64,000 nucleotides of DNA from a virus. Position 1 is the stretch's first letter, and each line of letters begins with the position of its first letter. The position numbers were made by a program, and so were the translations under genes. Location of the stretch: the IMG/VR virus record IMGVR_UViG_3300034105_003151, positions 87,301 to 151,300 of that record; one strand, 5' to 3'. Positions 32,131-39,055 of this stretch are shown here, one piece after another. The notes under the pieces are model-generated. The model did not search any database. It was not told the origin of the DNA and worked only from the letters and a program-made list of their open reading frames with translations.

Positions 32131-32272
32131 CGTGGACGAATGCGGTTAGATTGGAGTAGCCTAATACTGATGAACTGTGGCAGGGGATAGAACCCTGGTA
32201 GTCATAGTCTTACTGTTTGCTACGCAGAGTCAGTACTTAGCCAATCTACGGGGAGGTCGCGTCCCCGCCACG
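32131..32272 (+). ncRNA. candidate structured RNA 1
   Basis: No open frame. Nested and branched pairing is visible: CGTGG/CCACG closing, AGATTGG (32148)/CCAATCT (32241), TACTGA/TCAGTA, hairpin CAGGG/CCCTG, hairpin GTAG/CTAC and hairpin CGGGGA/TCCCCG. It has its own promoter and lies at the end of tRNA cluster 1. Not a tRNA, tmRNA or riboswitch that I recognise. Confidence 0.6.
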
Positions 32273-32396
32273 ATTCATACACCCTGCGGGTTCGTAGGTT
32301 GTCCTCAAGGGGGGAGGATGTAAAAGACAGTGGGATAGTACTATAGCTCTATTGTTCCATACCCCCACCATACAACTCGTTAGAAAAGGAAAAGAT

Positions 32397-32597
32397 ATGA
32401 AAAGATTGACAATAAACGAAAAACAGGCGGCAAACCTAGTGCTTTGGGTGCAATGGACAAAAGAAGATATGGAGAAGATAGAACATCGATATCGATATAA
32501 TTGTAGTATTGGTGCTAGAGATGGTGATCCAAACGCATTCAAAGAAATGATTGATTCTGTTCTGGAATTGGCTGGAAGCCTTGACATTCTCGCGTAG
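32397..32597 (+). CDS. hypothetical helical protein
   Basis: 66 residues from ATG 32397 after AAAAGGAAAAGAT. Helical with KQAANLVLWVQWTKEDMEKI. The 125 bases before it (32273-32396) hold no other frame; a long structured 5' leader is likely. Unknown function. Confidence 0.8.
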   Translation: MKRLTINEKQAANLVLWVQWTKEDMEKIEHRYRYNCSIGARDGDPNAFKEMIDSVLELAGSLDILA

Positions 32598-32608
32598 TGT
32601 GGTAGAAT
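32581..32608 (+). promoter_or_regulatory. promoter
   Basis: TTGACA (32581-32586), 16-base gap, TAGAAT (32603-32608) for 32624. Confidence 0.8.
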
Positions 32609-32623
32609 AGCAGAAAGAAAACA

Positions 32624-32761
32624 ATGCTTATCCAAACCAAAAATCCCGATCTGTATAGGCTATGGATCGAATACTATGATGCTTTTCGTCCCGACATGAG
32701 AGGATATGAAAAGAGAACCTACGCCTTTTTTAATAGCGAAAAGGGCATTTATCCGGGTTGA
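32624..32761 (+). CDS. hypothetical small protein
   Basis: 45 residues with a weak ribosome site. DLYRLWIEYYDAFRPDMRGY suggests one amphipathic helix. Its end carries the next -35 box. Confidence 0.6.
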   Translation: MLIQTKNPDLYRLWIEYYDAFRPDMRGYEKRTYAFFNSEKGIYPG

Positions 32762-32785
32762 CTCTCACGCAAAGCGTGGTAGACT
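32758..32785 (+). promoter_or_regulatory. promoter
   Basis: TTGACT (32758-32763), 16-base gap, TAGACT (32780-32785). Weak -10. For 32805. Confidence 0.55.
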
Positions 32786-32804
32786 TGTAAAAAAGGAGCC
32801 AAAG

Positions 32805-33023
32805 ATGAAGATGAAGATTAAGCGTAGAGGAGAAGAGGAGCAGAGAGTTTCATTTGAGTCTCTTGAACCGGGACAGCTTTTTGAATACGCTAATAGGCTA
32901 ATGATCAAAATGGGTCCATATGAAGATGATGATGCTTTTGATATTGATAACAATATCACATTAATCATTTATCGACTCACTCAAGTACTGCCCCTTAACG
33001 CCACACTAACCATAGAGGAATAA
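32805..33023 (+). CDS. small FxDLPxGxxF-family protein, member 3
   Basis: 72 residues from ATG 32805 after AAAAAGGAGCCAAAG. VSFESLEPGQLFEYANRLMI, a short acidic insert, then LPLNATLTIEE. A basic N-terminal tail (MKMKIKRRGEE) is extra. First of three tandem family members. Confidence 0.85.
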   Translation: MKMKIKRRGEEEQRVSFESLEPGQLFEYANRLMIKMGPYEDDDAFDIDNNITLIIYRLTQVLPLNATLTIEE

Positions 33024-33024
33024 G

Positions 33025-33252
33025 ATGAAGATTCAAGAGAATGAGAAACCCAAGATGGTTCCTTTTCGTGATATTGAACGTGGAGGTGTTTTTCGATATG
33101 CAAATGACATTATCATGAAGACTGATATCTATACGGTTGCAATAGGAACTCTTAAAGCGATCCGTTTGACAGATGGAGCGGGATTCGTATGTGTCTTTGA
33201 TGATGAAAAAACTCTTGTTGAGCCTCTTGACACTACTCTGGTGATTAACTAG
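33025..33252 (+). CDS. small FxDLPxGxxF-family protein, member 4
   Basis: 75 residues. VPFRDIERGGVFRYANDIIM, then LTDGAGFVCVFDDEKTLVEP and LDTTLVIN. One base after the previous stop. Tandem paralogue. Confidence 0.85.
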   Translation: MKIQENEKPKMVPFRDIERGGVFRYANDIIMKTDIYTVAIGTLKAIRLTDGAGFVCVFDDEKTLVEPLDTTLVIN

Positions 33253-33263
33253 GAGAATTGAAC

Positions 33264-33482
33264 ATGAAGATTACCAAAAAAAAGCGGGATTGGGTTAATT
33301 TCAAAGATATCCCGGTAGGTCAAACCTTCCGTGATGTGGATGAAGAGCCTTGTCTCAGAATAGAAACGACTGATTCAGGACATAACGCCATTTCCCTCTC
33401 AATTAATCGTGCTTATGAGTTTAGGGAAAATAATCTGGTGACTCCTATTAATGCAGAGTTGATTGTTGATGATCATCAATAA
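33264..33482 (+). CDS. small FxDLPxGxxF-family protein, member 5
   Basis: 72 residues from ATG 33264 after AGGAGAATTGAAC; an in-frame TTG at 33258 is less likely. VNFKDIPVGQTFRDVDEEPC, then NAISLSINRAYEF and VTPINAELIVDD. It has the clearest family motif set. Confidence 0.85.
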   Translation: MKITKKKRDWVNFKDIPVGQTFRDVDEEPCLRIETTDSGHNAISLSINRAYEFRENNLVTPINAELIVDDHQ

Positions 33483-33497
33483 GTACCGGGAGTAAGT

Positions 33498-33653
33498 ATG
33501 ACTTACAAGTGGCTTGACGAAGCGGCAAAAGAAATCCTTGATAAGTTCACTATTGATCCAAATAGCAAGGTGGAGAATGGACTGACCGCGAAAGAAAGAA
33601 TGATTAGTTATATCCTAGCAGCTATTGACAATATCGAAAGGGAGTTAGAATGA
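33498..33653 (+). CDS. hypothetical helical protein
   Basis: 51 residues. Helix (KWLDEAAKEILDKF), then NGLTAKERMISYILAAIDNI. Stop overlaps the next start (ATGA). Confidence 0.75.
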   Translation: MTYKWLDEAAKEILDKFTIDPNSKVENGLTAKERMISYILAAIDNIERELE

Positions 33654-33910
33654 CTATCGGTCAACTAATCGAAAAAATTGGTAATCTTCAACAGTACAAA
33701 CCTTGTATCAATCATGATTCAGGGTTTCCTTGGGCGGGTATGGAAGAATCTACTAAGGATGGATTTATTTTCGCGGCTGATCTCAAAAACATTCTAGAGG
33801 AGTTTCTTACAGGCTTGACTCTGGAAGCGATTGAAACCGTAATCAACTCTCCTAATAAGAATAAGCCTAAGATTGAACCTAAACTCTTGCCCGGTAAGGA
33901 CTTAGGGTGA
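33650..33910 (+). CDS. hypothetical protein ending in the repeat element
   Basis: 86 residues, helical (NILEEFLTGLTLEAIETVI). The last residues LLPGKDLG are encoded by the first hairpin of element copy 11, so this gene has extended into, or been trimmed by, the repeat. Confidence 0.8.
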   Translation: MTIGQLIEKIGNLQQYKPCINHDSGFPWAGMEESTKDGFIFAADLKNILEEFLTGLTLEAIETVINSPNKNKPKIEPKLLPGKDLG

Positions 33911-33964
33911 ACCGGGCCAGCCCGATGTGTCGTAACTCCTTACGCAGCAACGACTTGCAGCAAG
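33886..33964 (+). repeat. intergenic hairpin/GC-core element, copy 11
   Basis: Hairpin A is reduced (CTTGCCCGGTAAGGACTTAG), core CCGGGCCAGCCCG is altered, hairpin B (CGTAACTCCTTACG, loop, ACGACTTGCAGC) is intact. Confidence 0.75.
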
Positions 33965-34034
33965 TTGTCAGAACTGACACTTATCCCCCCAAAACAGCCA
34001 TAAATTGCCAGAAGTGACACTCAAGATTTCGCTC

Positions 34035-34062
34035 TTGACAAGACGATATTGGGGTGTAGAAT
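34035..34062 (+). promoter_or_regulatory. promoter
   Basis: TTGACA (34035-34040), 16-base gap, TAGAAT (34057-34062) for 34083. Upstream are two near-identical TTGCCAGAAGTGACACT-like units (33965 and 34010 areas). Confidence 0.8.
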
Positions 34063-34082
34063 GATAGAACAAGGAGAGGATT

Positions 34083-34475
34083 ATGTATCGTGTTCGTTTT
34101 CATCTTCAATCTGGCAAAAACTACAAATGCTGGCAGATTTGTCAGATGAATGGTAGTCGGCGTGTCAAAGAAATCTACTACGACCCATCAAAGGTTCAGC
34201 TAGAACTAGTTGAGTGCAAGTTGGTCAACAAGGTTAAGATTGCTCGCAGGGTTCATGCCGAAGGTGTCAGGGATGTGGCAGGATGGGTTGAGTGCTTGGA
34301 AGTGAAAATCTCTGAAAATCCAGTTGACGGTCTTGAGAGATTATTTTACAACCCAATTCTCGATCCAAATTGGCGTAGAGATGGAGACAATGGGGAGTTT
34401 GTGTGGGACGATAGCGAATACAAAACACTGGTTACACAGGGCAAACGGGTTTATATTCTTGAAGAAAGGGTTTGA
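34083..34475 (+). CDS. hypothetical protein
   Basis: 130 residues, ATG after CAAGGAGAGGATT. Beta-rich and basic first half (MYRVRFHLQSGKNYKCWQIC), acidic second half. Two cysteine pairs are possible. Not recognised. One base before the next ATG. Confidence 0.85.
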   Translation: MYRVRFHLQSGKNYKCWQICQMNGSRRVKEIYYDPSKVQLELVECKLVNKVKIARRVHAEGVRDVAGWVECLEVKISENPVDGLERLFYNPILDPNWRRDGDNGEFVWDDSEYKTLVTQGKRVYILEERV

Positions 34476-34476
34476 A

Positions 34477-34869
34477 ATGATTAGTATTGAAATGACCGTT
34501 GCAGAGATTCTCGATCTTTATCGCAATTGCGATGTGAATTACAAGCTTAAGGAGCGTCTTGTTGCTGCTCTGGAGAAAGCTGTTGCTGTTAAGGGTATGG
34601 GTAATAACTATACATTCACTTTTTACTCACTGCGAAATCCAGAAAACTTCATTAACTGCATTAAGATCATCCGTCTTCACACAAAGATGCATCTTAGAGA
34701 CGCTAAAGAGTTTATGGATGTGGTTCGTGGGACGTTGTCTTATGATAATGTCTATCGTGGAGGCACTTCAAAGAATCTCACTGGTTATAGTGAAGATATC
34801 TGTTCTAAAATTGTGAGCGACCTTCGTGATATTGGCGAATGGGATATTAATTATACTCCATCTACTTGA
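34477..34869 (+). CDS. ribosomal L7/L12 C-terminal-like protein
   Basis: 130 residues from ATG 34477. Residues 60-85 (NCIKIIRLHTKMHLRDAKEF) resemble the L7/L12 C-terminal helix IKxIRxxTGLGLKEAKDLV, which binds translation factors. The first 55 residues are helical and the end acidic. Phage proteins with this domain are known, but their job is not. A link to translation would fit the nearby tRNA genes. Confidence 0.75.
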   Translation: MISIEMTVAEILDLYRNCDVNYKLKERLVAALEKAVAVKGMGNNYTFTFYSLRNPENFINCIKIIRLHTKMHLRDAKEFMDVVRGTLSYDNVYRGGTSKNLTGYSEDICSKIVSDLRDIGEWDINYTPST

Positions 34870-34877
34870 TCGCTCTT

Positions 34878-34961
34878 CCTAAGTCCTTTCCCCGCAAGGG
34901 GTTAGGGCCGGGGCGGCGGGCCGCGTTTGACGTAACTCCTTATCCCACAACCTCTTACGTC
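34878..34961 (+). repeat. intergenic hairpin/GC-core element, copy 12
   Basis: Hairpin A (CTAAGTCCTTTCC, loop, GGGGTTAGGGC), core GGGGCGGCGGGCCGCG, hairpin B (GACGTAACTCCTTA, loop, CTCTTACGTC). Followed by the module GCAAATCCCATGCCAAAG. Confidence 0.85.
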
Positions 34962-35009
34962 AACTACTCACAGCAAATCCCATGCCAAAGATTTTTTCAA
35001 GAAGAGGTG

Positions 35010-35037
35010 TTGACATGGACGATATAAGAGGTAGAAT
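35010..35037 (+). promoter_or_regulatory. promoter (upstream of pair)
   Basis: TTGACA (35010-35015), 16-base gap, TAGAAT (35032-35037). A second promoter follows at 35095. Confidence 0.7.
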
Positions 35038-35094
35038 ACAACAGTACGAGCAAGGAAACAGGGACGAGCAAAAAACAAAATCGACCAACTGCCC

Positions 35095-35122
35095 TTGACA
35101 AGTACACTTTGCGTTGTATAAT
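35095..35122 (+). promoter_or_regulatory. promoter
   Basis: TTGACA (35095-35100), 16-base gap, TATAAT (35117-35122) for 35161. Confidence 0.8.
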
Positions 35123-35160
35123 TTTGGAAATGGTTCTAACACTTTTGAGGAATATAAAAA

Positions 35161-35462
35161 TGGATAAGATCAACGTTTGCGAGTTCAAGGTTAGTGTTTC
35201 GGGTGTTTCTGAGTCTTTCGACTATGCCGATGTGGTTGATACGATCAAGGCCGCTCTTGTCGAGGCACTGCCGGATAGCTACGGTGTTTATGCCCGTGCA
35301 GAGCAGATTCGTGAGATGACGCACCAGGGTTGGCTGAATTGCCGTGCCCGTGTGTACAACGTGACTGCTGTGGAAGCCGGTGACGGTAAGAGTGCCAGCA
35401 AGGTTATCAAGCTGACAGGAAAGAAGGTCAAGGAAGAGGAGACTGCTACGGCTACCGCCTGA
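35161..35462 (+). CDS. hypothetical alpha/beta protein
   Basis: 99 residues from ATG 35161 after TTGAGGAATATAAAA. CEFKVSVSGVSESFDYADVV, a helix, then CRARVYNVTAVEAG and a Lys/Glu-rich tail. Unknown. Stop overlaps the promoter of the structured RNA. Confidence 0.8.
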
Positions 35463-35463
35463 C

Positions 35464-35491
35464 TTGACAAACTCGACCCAGCGAGTATAAA
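35464..35491 (+). promoter_or_regulatory. promoter of structured RNA 2
   Basis: TTGACA (35464-35469), 16-base gap, TATAAA (35486-35491). A second possible promoter (TTGAAG 35607, TATAAT 35630) lies inside. Confidence 0.65.
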
Positions 35492-35727
35492 CAGCTTTTA
35501 GGCTGGGTGCGGTGGAACAGTAACCATCCTGTTCCGCGTAAGGATTATCGGCGTGGGATTCGCCGGTCTAGTAGAGTCTAACCAACTGATAAGACAGTGG
35601 TACTCGTTGAAGCGGCTTGCTACTAGTATTATAATGTGGTAAAGTAGTCGCACCACAAAACCGTTAGCCCTCACGGGACGCCGTGGGGGCTTGCGGCATT
35701 AGTAGACCTAATAAACTGGAGAAAAAA
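35492..35727 (+). ncRNA. candidate structured RNA 2
   Basis: No convincing frame. Six stems are visible in order: CCCAGC (35477)/GCTGGG, GGAACAG/CTGTTCC, CGGCG/CGCCG, CTAGTAG/CTACTAG, TGTGGT/ACCACA and CCCTCACGG/CCGTGGGGG. The last hairpin is followed by GCTTGCGGCATTAG and then the gene at 35728. It may be a separate RNA or a long regulatory leader. Confidence 0.55.
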
Positions 35728-35886
35728 ATGGCAAAGTCAAAGAGTTATGATCCTAGTACAAAGTTGACAAAGTGTACTTGTAAGCACGCTTTTCAGGATG
35801 CTGAGTATGGCGAAGATATTCGTCTCATGAATAAGAAAAAGGCCGGTGGTTTTTGCTGCACTGTTTGTGGTAAAGACAAGGTATAA
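35728..35886 (+). CDS. zinc-ribbon small protein
   Basis: 52 residues from ATG 35728 after CTGGAGAAAAAA. Cysteines at CTC and CCTVCGKD form a treble-clef or ribbon pattern (KCTCKHAFQDAEYGED, then FCCTVCGKDKV). This sequence type is found in small phage proteins. Role unknown. Confidence 0.8.
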   Translation: MAKSKSYDPSTKLTKCTCKHAFQDAEYGEDIRLMNKKKAGGFCCTVCGKDKV

Positions 35887-35952
35887 TCAATAATAATATG
35901 ACGATTAAAGTCGAACGTAATCGTTGAAAGTCGGAACAAAAAAGCTAAATAA

Positions 35953-35981
35953 AGACTAGTGAGTTAGCCTCCTCCTAGTCT
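35953..35981 (+). other. intergenic hairpin
   Basis: AGACTAG/CTAGTCT, 7 bp with a 15-base loop, without a T-run, in the gap after the zinc-ribbon gene. The rest of 35887-36224 holds element copy 13 and a promoter. Confidence 0.5.
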
Positions 35982-36017
35982 GGTACACCTAATCTACCCA
36001 ATTAGCAAACAAAATCC

Positions 36018-36110
36018 GACATAAGTCACAAGTCCTTATACAGCAAGTACTTAGGGCTGGGCCGGCGGGCCGCGTTCGCCGTAAGTCCTTATCTACCAAC
36101 ACTTTACGAG
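36018..36110 (+). repeat. intergenic hairpin/GC-core element, copy 13
   Basis: Hairpin A (CAAGTCCTTA, loop, CAAGTACTTAGG), core GGGCCGGCGGGCCGCG, hairpin B (GCCGTAAGTCCTTA, loop, CACTTTACGAG). Then GCAAATATCATGCCAAAG and the promoter. Confidence 0.85.
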
Positions 36111-36171
36111 TTGTTTCGCCTTCTGCAACAACTGCAAATATCATGCCAAAGATTTTTCAAAGATTTACCCC

Positions 36172-36199
36172 TTGACTTGCCGATAAGATATTGTAGAAT
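36172..36199 (+). promoter_or_regulatory. promoter
   Basis: TTGACT (36172-36177), 16-base gap, TAGAAT (36194-36199) for 36225. Confidence 0.8.
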
Positions 36200-36224
36200 G
36201 ACAGGACACAAGGGAGAATGAAAA

Positions 36225-36944
36225 ATGAAGATTGCTGATGGTAACGATAAGCTCGGCAAGAATTGTATTGTGGTGTCGCGTCCGGTTGGCGATACTTGTC
36301 CAATCGAAGGATCAGACCGTCCGTGTGCCTTTTTTAATAACGGATGCTATGCGGAAGCTACTGAAAATCAGTATAAGAATGCCCGCACTGCTGGTTTTGC
36401 CAATGTGATTACAAAAAAGAATCTTATTCGCTCTATGATTCTTGACGCTATTAAGCGTAAGAAAAGCATTCGTTGGCATGAGCGTGGCGATTTCTTTATT
36501 GACAATAAACTCGATACCGATTATGTTGACAATATAACCTGGGCTTGTGAGAGCGTGTTGGCCGATGGTATTAAATTGCCTAAGATGTGGTTTTATACCC
36601 ATATCTATGACCCTGCTCTGGTCGCGTTAGGTAAGTTTATGAGTGCTTATGCTAGTGTTCATAATGATGATGATATGAATGCTGCTAAGGCTGTTGGTTT
36701 TACTAAGTTTGCGTGGTGCGATAGTGATAAGAAAATTGCCCCTAAGCGTCCTAAGAGTAAGGCTAAGGCTGATGCTTGGCGTAAAGAGTTGCCAAAGTTT
36801 GTTATCCTGAACAACGAGCGTTTTGTTACTTGCCCTGAGATTCGCAAGGGACGAACGTTTGTTACTTGTAGTGGTAGTAAGGATAGTCAAGCGTGTGATA
36901 TGTGTATCAATGGTCGTGCTAGTGTCTTTTTCCCCTGTCATTGA
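36225..36944 (+). CDS. Gp88-like phage protein
   Basis: 239 residues. The start NDKLGKNCIVVSRPVGDTCP, then CAFFNNGCYAEATENQYKNA, matches phage proteins of the Gp88 type (pattern N-KLGK-x-P-TCP-C-CYA). Later cysteines (CPEIRKG, CSGSKDSQACDMC) suggest metal binding. Known homologues have no proven role. First gene after element copy 13. Confidence 0.8.
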   Translation: MKIADGNDKLGKNCIVVSRPVGDTCPIEGSDRPCAFFNNGCYAEATENQYKNARTAGFANVITKKNLIRSMILDAIKRKKSIRWHERGDFFIDNKLDTDYVDNITWACESVLADGIKLPKMWFYTHIYDPALVALGKFMSAYASVHNDDDMNAAKAVGFTKFAWCDSDKKIAPKRPKSKAKADAWRKELPKFVILNNERFVTCPEIRKGRTFVTCSGSKDSQACDMCINGRASVFFPCH

Positions 36945-36953
36945 GGATTTACA

Positions 36954-37133
36954 ATGAATAAGTGGATTAAAATTGATGATGAAAAGATTCTGCACTTGTG
37001 GCAGTGTGCGGATTGTAATGAAACTCGCTATGTTTATCCTTGGTTCTATTCAGAAATGGGCGAACCCTGTTGTGAAGGATGTGATGGAGATATGGAATAC
37101 ATTCATACAGAGATGGAGGTTGACAATGGCTAA
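36954..37133 (+). CDS. zinc-ribbon small protein
   Basis: 59 residues. QCADCNETRYVYPWFYSEMG, then CCEGCDGDMEY, is a C-x2-C...C-x2-C ribbon. Overlaps the next gene by eight bases. Many phage proteins share this ribbon; no function is known. Confidence 0.8.
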   Translation: MNKWIKIDDEKILHLWQCADCNETRYVYPWFYSEMGEPCCEGCDGDMEYIHTEMEVDNG

Positions 37134-37371
37134 GTACTATGTTAACTGTGGTTCGGTCAAGGTAATATATGATATGGGACCAAAAGGAAAGCATATGGAC
37201 GCGGCAGTTAGGGCTTTTCTAGATACTAATAAGGATGATAAACTGGACAACTATATGATTGTAAGCGAGCAAGGATTCCGCGATCAATTTGATATGATGC
37301 CCGTACATGATATGGCATACAGTATTACAAAAGTACAAAGAGTGGCAGAGAAAAGACAACGAAAGAAATAA
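37126..37371 (+). CDS. hypothetical alpha/beta protein
   Basis: 81 residues from ATG 37126. YYVNCGSVKVIYDMGPKGKH, a helix AAVRAFLD, then YMIVSEQGFR and a basic tail (EKRQRKK). Unknown. Confidence 0.8.
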   Translation: MAKYYVNCGSVKVIYDMGPKGKHMDAAVRAFLDTNKDDKLDNYMIVSEQGFRDQFDMMPVHDMAYSITKVQRVAEKRQRKK

Positions 37372-37460
37372 CTCGCCGTAAACCCTTGCCACTAAACGAC
37401 TTAGGGCGAGGGCGGCGGGCCGGGCTCCTCCTAAACCCTTATGCAGCAAGTACTTAGGTC
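37372..37460 (+). repeat. intergenic hairpin/GC-core element, copy 14
   Basis: Hairpin A (CGCCGTAAACCCTTG, loop, AACGACTTAGGGCG), core GGGCGGCGGGCCGGG, hairpin B (CCTAAACCCTTA, loop, CAAGTACTTAGG). No strong promoter is seen directly after it. Confidence 0.85.
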
Positions 37461-37538
37461 AAAATATTTTTTCTCAAGGTTCGTCCTGGGATTGGTCGAT
37501 AAGGGTGTATGGCAGTTCAGTTGACAAGGAGAGAAAAG

Positions 37539-37892
37539 ATGATACAATGGGTAGGGTTGGGTTTGGCTATTATTGGTTTTCTGTATAATGGCTTTAAAGA
37601 TTACCAAAATGGGGTAATTAAAGTTGCCCCCTTGACAACCCAAAATCAGACTGTAGAATATCCTAAGCAAGAGCCGATAAGATACTATCAAGCGGCCTTC
37701 AATCCCAATACTGGAAAGATTTACTTTCTCTATCCTGACGGACAATGGTATGAGCAAATCCCGCAAATACGAACCGATCAAACTCAATATCCGGCCAATA
37801 TGGCAGTTGGGCAAGGGACACAACAGCCATCTGTCGGGCAGCGGATCGCACAACAGCCTGCCCAAACGGCAAAGAACCCGTGGTTCCAGTAA
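37539..37892 (+). CDS. membrane-anchored hypothetical protein
   Basis: 117 residues from ATG 37539 after AAGGAGAGAAAAG; an in-frame ATG at 37509 is less favoured. One N-terminal membrane helix (WVGLGLAIIGFLYNGF), then a Gln/Pro-rich domain containing GKIYFLYPDGQWYEQIPQIR and a disordered QQP-rich tail. Possible cell-envelope role. Confidence 0.75.
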   Translation: MIQWVGLGLAIIGFLYNGFKDYQNGVIKVAPLTTQNQTVEYPKQEPIRYYQAAFNPNTGKIYFLYPDGQWYEQIPQIRTDQTQYPANMAVGQGTQQPSVGQRIAQQPAQTAKNPWFQ

Positions 37893-37916
37893 TAGGAAGG
37901 CTATGGAGGATCAGTA

Positions 37917-38132
37917 GTGTACGTTATCGAAAAGTGGAATGGTTTGATGTGTAATGGCTATACACACATTGTTGCTGGTTTTCCAACCCTAGAAGAAGCA
38001 AATATTTGGTGTCATCAACAATCGCCTACTAATGACTATGGCGAGCTTATGGATATGAAGAAAGCTTTCGATATCTATCGTGTTGAAGGCAAAACCGTGA
38101 CCTTAATTCCTTATCCCTGGGAGGATCAGTAA
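37917..38132 (+). CDS. small VYxV-type protein, GTG start
   Basis: 71 residues from GTG 37917 after TGGAGGATCAGTA. YVIEKWNGLMCNGYTHIVAG, then FPTLEEANIWCHQQ and VTLIPYPWEDQ. Same plan as 26893. Overlaps the next ATG by one base. Confidence 0.75.
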   Translation: MYVIEKWNGLMCNGYTHIVAGFPTLEEANIWCHQQSPTNDYGELMDMKKAFDIYRVEGKTVTLIPYPWEDQ

Positions 38133-38323
38133 TGGATCTTGACAAGTTAGATAGAATTAATATTGAAATGAAGGACGGTACGGAATGGATTGGAGTAAGA
38201 TTTATCAAAGATGTAACCGATGCGAGTGATAGACTCCTCTCATTTGAGCATAACGTCTTTGGGATGGTGGTCGTGAACTGGAGCGATGTTAAGATTGCTT
38301 ACTTCTATGAGGGAGAAGACTAA
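38132..38323 (+). CDS. small SH3-like beta protein
   Basis: 63 residues, ATG after GGGAGGATCAGTA. RINIEMKDGTEWIGVRFIKD, then NVFGMVVVNWSDVKIAYFYE. Barrel-like. Unknown. Confidence 0.75.
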   Translation: MDLDKLDRINIEMKDGTEWIGVRFIKDVTDASDRLLSFEHNVFGMVVVNWSDVKIAYFYEGED

Positions 38324-38511
38324 TGAGTCTAGATAAAGGAGTAGAATATGGTAAGGAACGCCGTAGGGACTATCAGGGAAGTAAAAGATTTGATAGGTCA
38401 TGCCGTAATCATGGTTCCTGTGGTTATTGTCGTACTGGTCGTGAACATAGTGGTAAAAAGCGTCAATTGTCTGCTATGGAAAAAATGAACGATTACGAAA
38501 ATAATGCTTAA
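38323..38511 (+). CDS. conserved small phage protein with CRNHGSCGYC
   Basis: 62 residues. DRSCRNHGSCGYCRTGREHS is a Cys3-His motif seen in small proteins of many phages, followed by a basic tail. Likely zinc-binding. The last gene before tRNA cluster 2. Confidence 0.85.
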   Translation: MSLDKGVEYGKERRRDYQGSKRFDRSCRNHGSCGYCRTGREHSGKKRQLSAMEKMNDYENNA

Positions 38512-38564
38512 TAACGGGATGGTTTTGGTGTACAATGGGATAATTGTAAGTATGAAGAATAAAT

Positions 38565-38651
38565 GGCTAGGTGGCAGAGCGGATTATTGCATCGGTCTTG
38601 AAAACCGAAGACGCCTCAAAACGTCCGTGGGTTCGAATCCTACCCTAGCCG
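38565..38651 (+). tRNA. tRNA-Ser(UGA)
   Basis: Long variable arm (GACGCCTCAAAACGTC), acceptor GGCTAGG/CCTAGCC, anticodon loop CTTGAAA. Confidence 0.92.
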
Positions 38652-38652
38652 C

Positions 38653-38681
38653 TTGACACCGGGAGAGTTTTGGTGTATAAT
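38653..38681 (+). promoter_or_regulatory. promoter inside tRNA cluster 2
   Basis: TTGACA (38653-38658), 17-base gap, TATAAT (38676-38681). Confidence 0.85.
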
Positions 38682-38708
38682 GAAGACACGGGTTTTCCCG
38701 GTAAATAT

Positions 38709-38782
38709 AGGTTTGTAGTATAACGGATTTAGTACACTGGTCTACGAAACCAGAGATTTGGGTTCGATTCCCAACAGACCTA
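38709..38782 (+). tRNA. tRNA-Arg(ACG)
   Basis: Acceptor AGGTTTG/CAGACCT, anticodon stem CTGGT/ACCAG, loop CTACGAA. A34 is expected to become inosine. Confidence 0.92.
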
Positions 38783-38793
38783 CTGTTAGTTTT

Positions 38794-38880
38794 GCCCTAT
38801 GTTCCACACGGCTGGCTGTAAACCAGTTGACATTAATTTGTGTGGTGGTTTGTCAAGTAGTTCGATTCTTCCATAGGGTA
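38794..38880 (+). tRNA. tRNA-Tyr(GUA), abnormal
   Basis: Acceptor GCCCTAT/ATAGGGT and anticodon hairpin CTGG/CCAG with loop CTGTAAA are clear. The D-arm is missing: only 11 bases (GTTCCACACGG) precede the anticodon stem. They contain CCACAC, complementary to GTGTGG in a 30-base variable region, itself closed by TTGACA/TGTCAA. The T-stem has two mismatches. May fold differently or be decayed. Confidence 0.6.
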
Positions 38881-38885
38881 CTTTT

Positions 38886-38956
38886 GCCTGCATAGTTCAA
38901 CGGTAGAACAGTGGTTTTGTAAACCTCTAATGTCAGTTCGATTCTGACTGTGGGCT
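38886..38956 (+). tRNA. tRNA-Thr(UGU)
   Basis: Acceptor GCCTGCA/TGTGGGC, D-stem GTTC/GAAC, loop TTTGTAA, one mismatch in the anticodon stem. Confidence 0.88.
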
Positions 38957-38968
38957 CTGGCTGATTTA

Positions 38969-39045
38969 TCTAGGTATAGCGAAGTCTGGCTATCGCACCT
39001 GCTTTGGGAGCAGGGGATCGGGGGTTCGAATCCCTCTACCTAGAC
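38969..39045 (+). tRNA. tRNA-Pro(UGG)
   Basis: Acceptor TCTAGGT/ACCTAGA, anticodon stem CCTGC/GCAGG, loop TTTGGGA. Confidence 0.92.
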
Positions 39046-39055
39046 TGTTAGTAAT

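Noticed and set aside
32131-32272. tmRNA or RNase P RNA
   Set aside because: Too short, no tag frame, no tRNA-like ends and no recognisable conserved P RNA words.
36627-36995. 122-codon leftward frame
   Set aside because: Antisense to the Gp88-like gene and rich in Thr/Ile as expected from a shadow.
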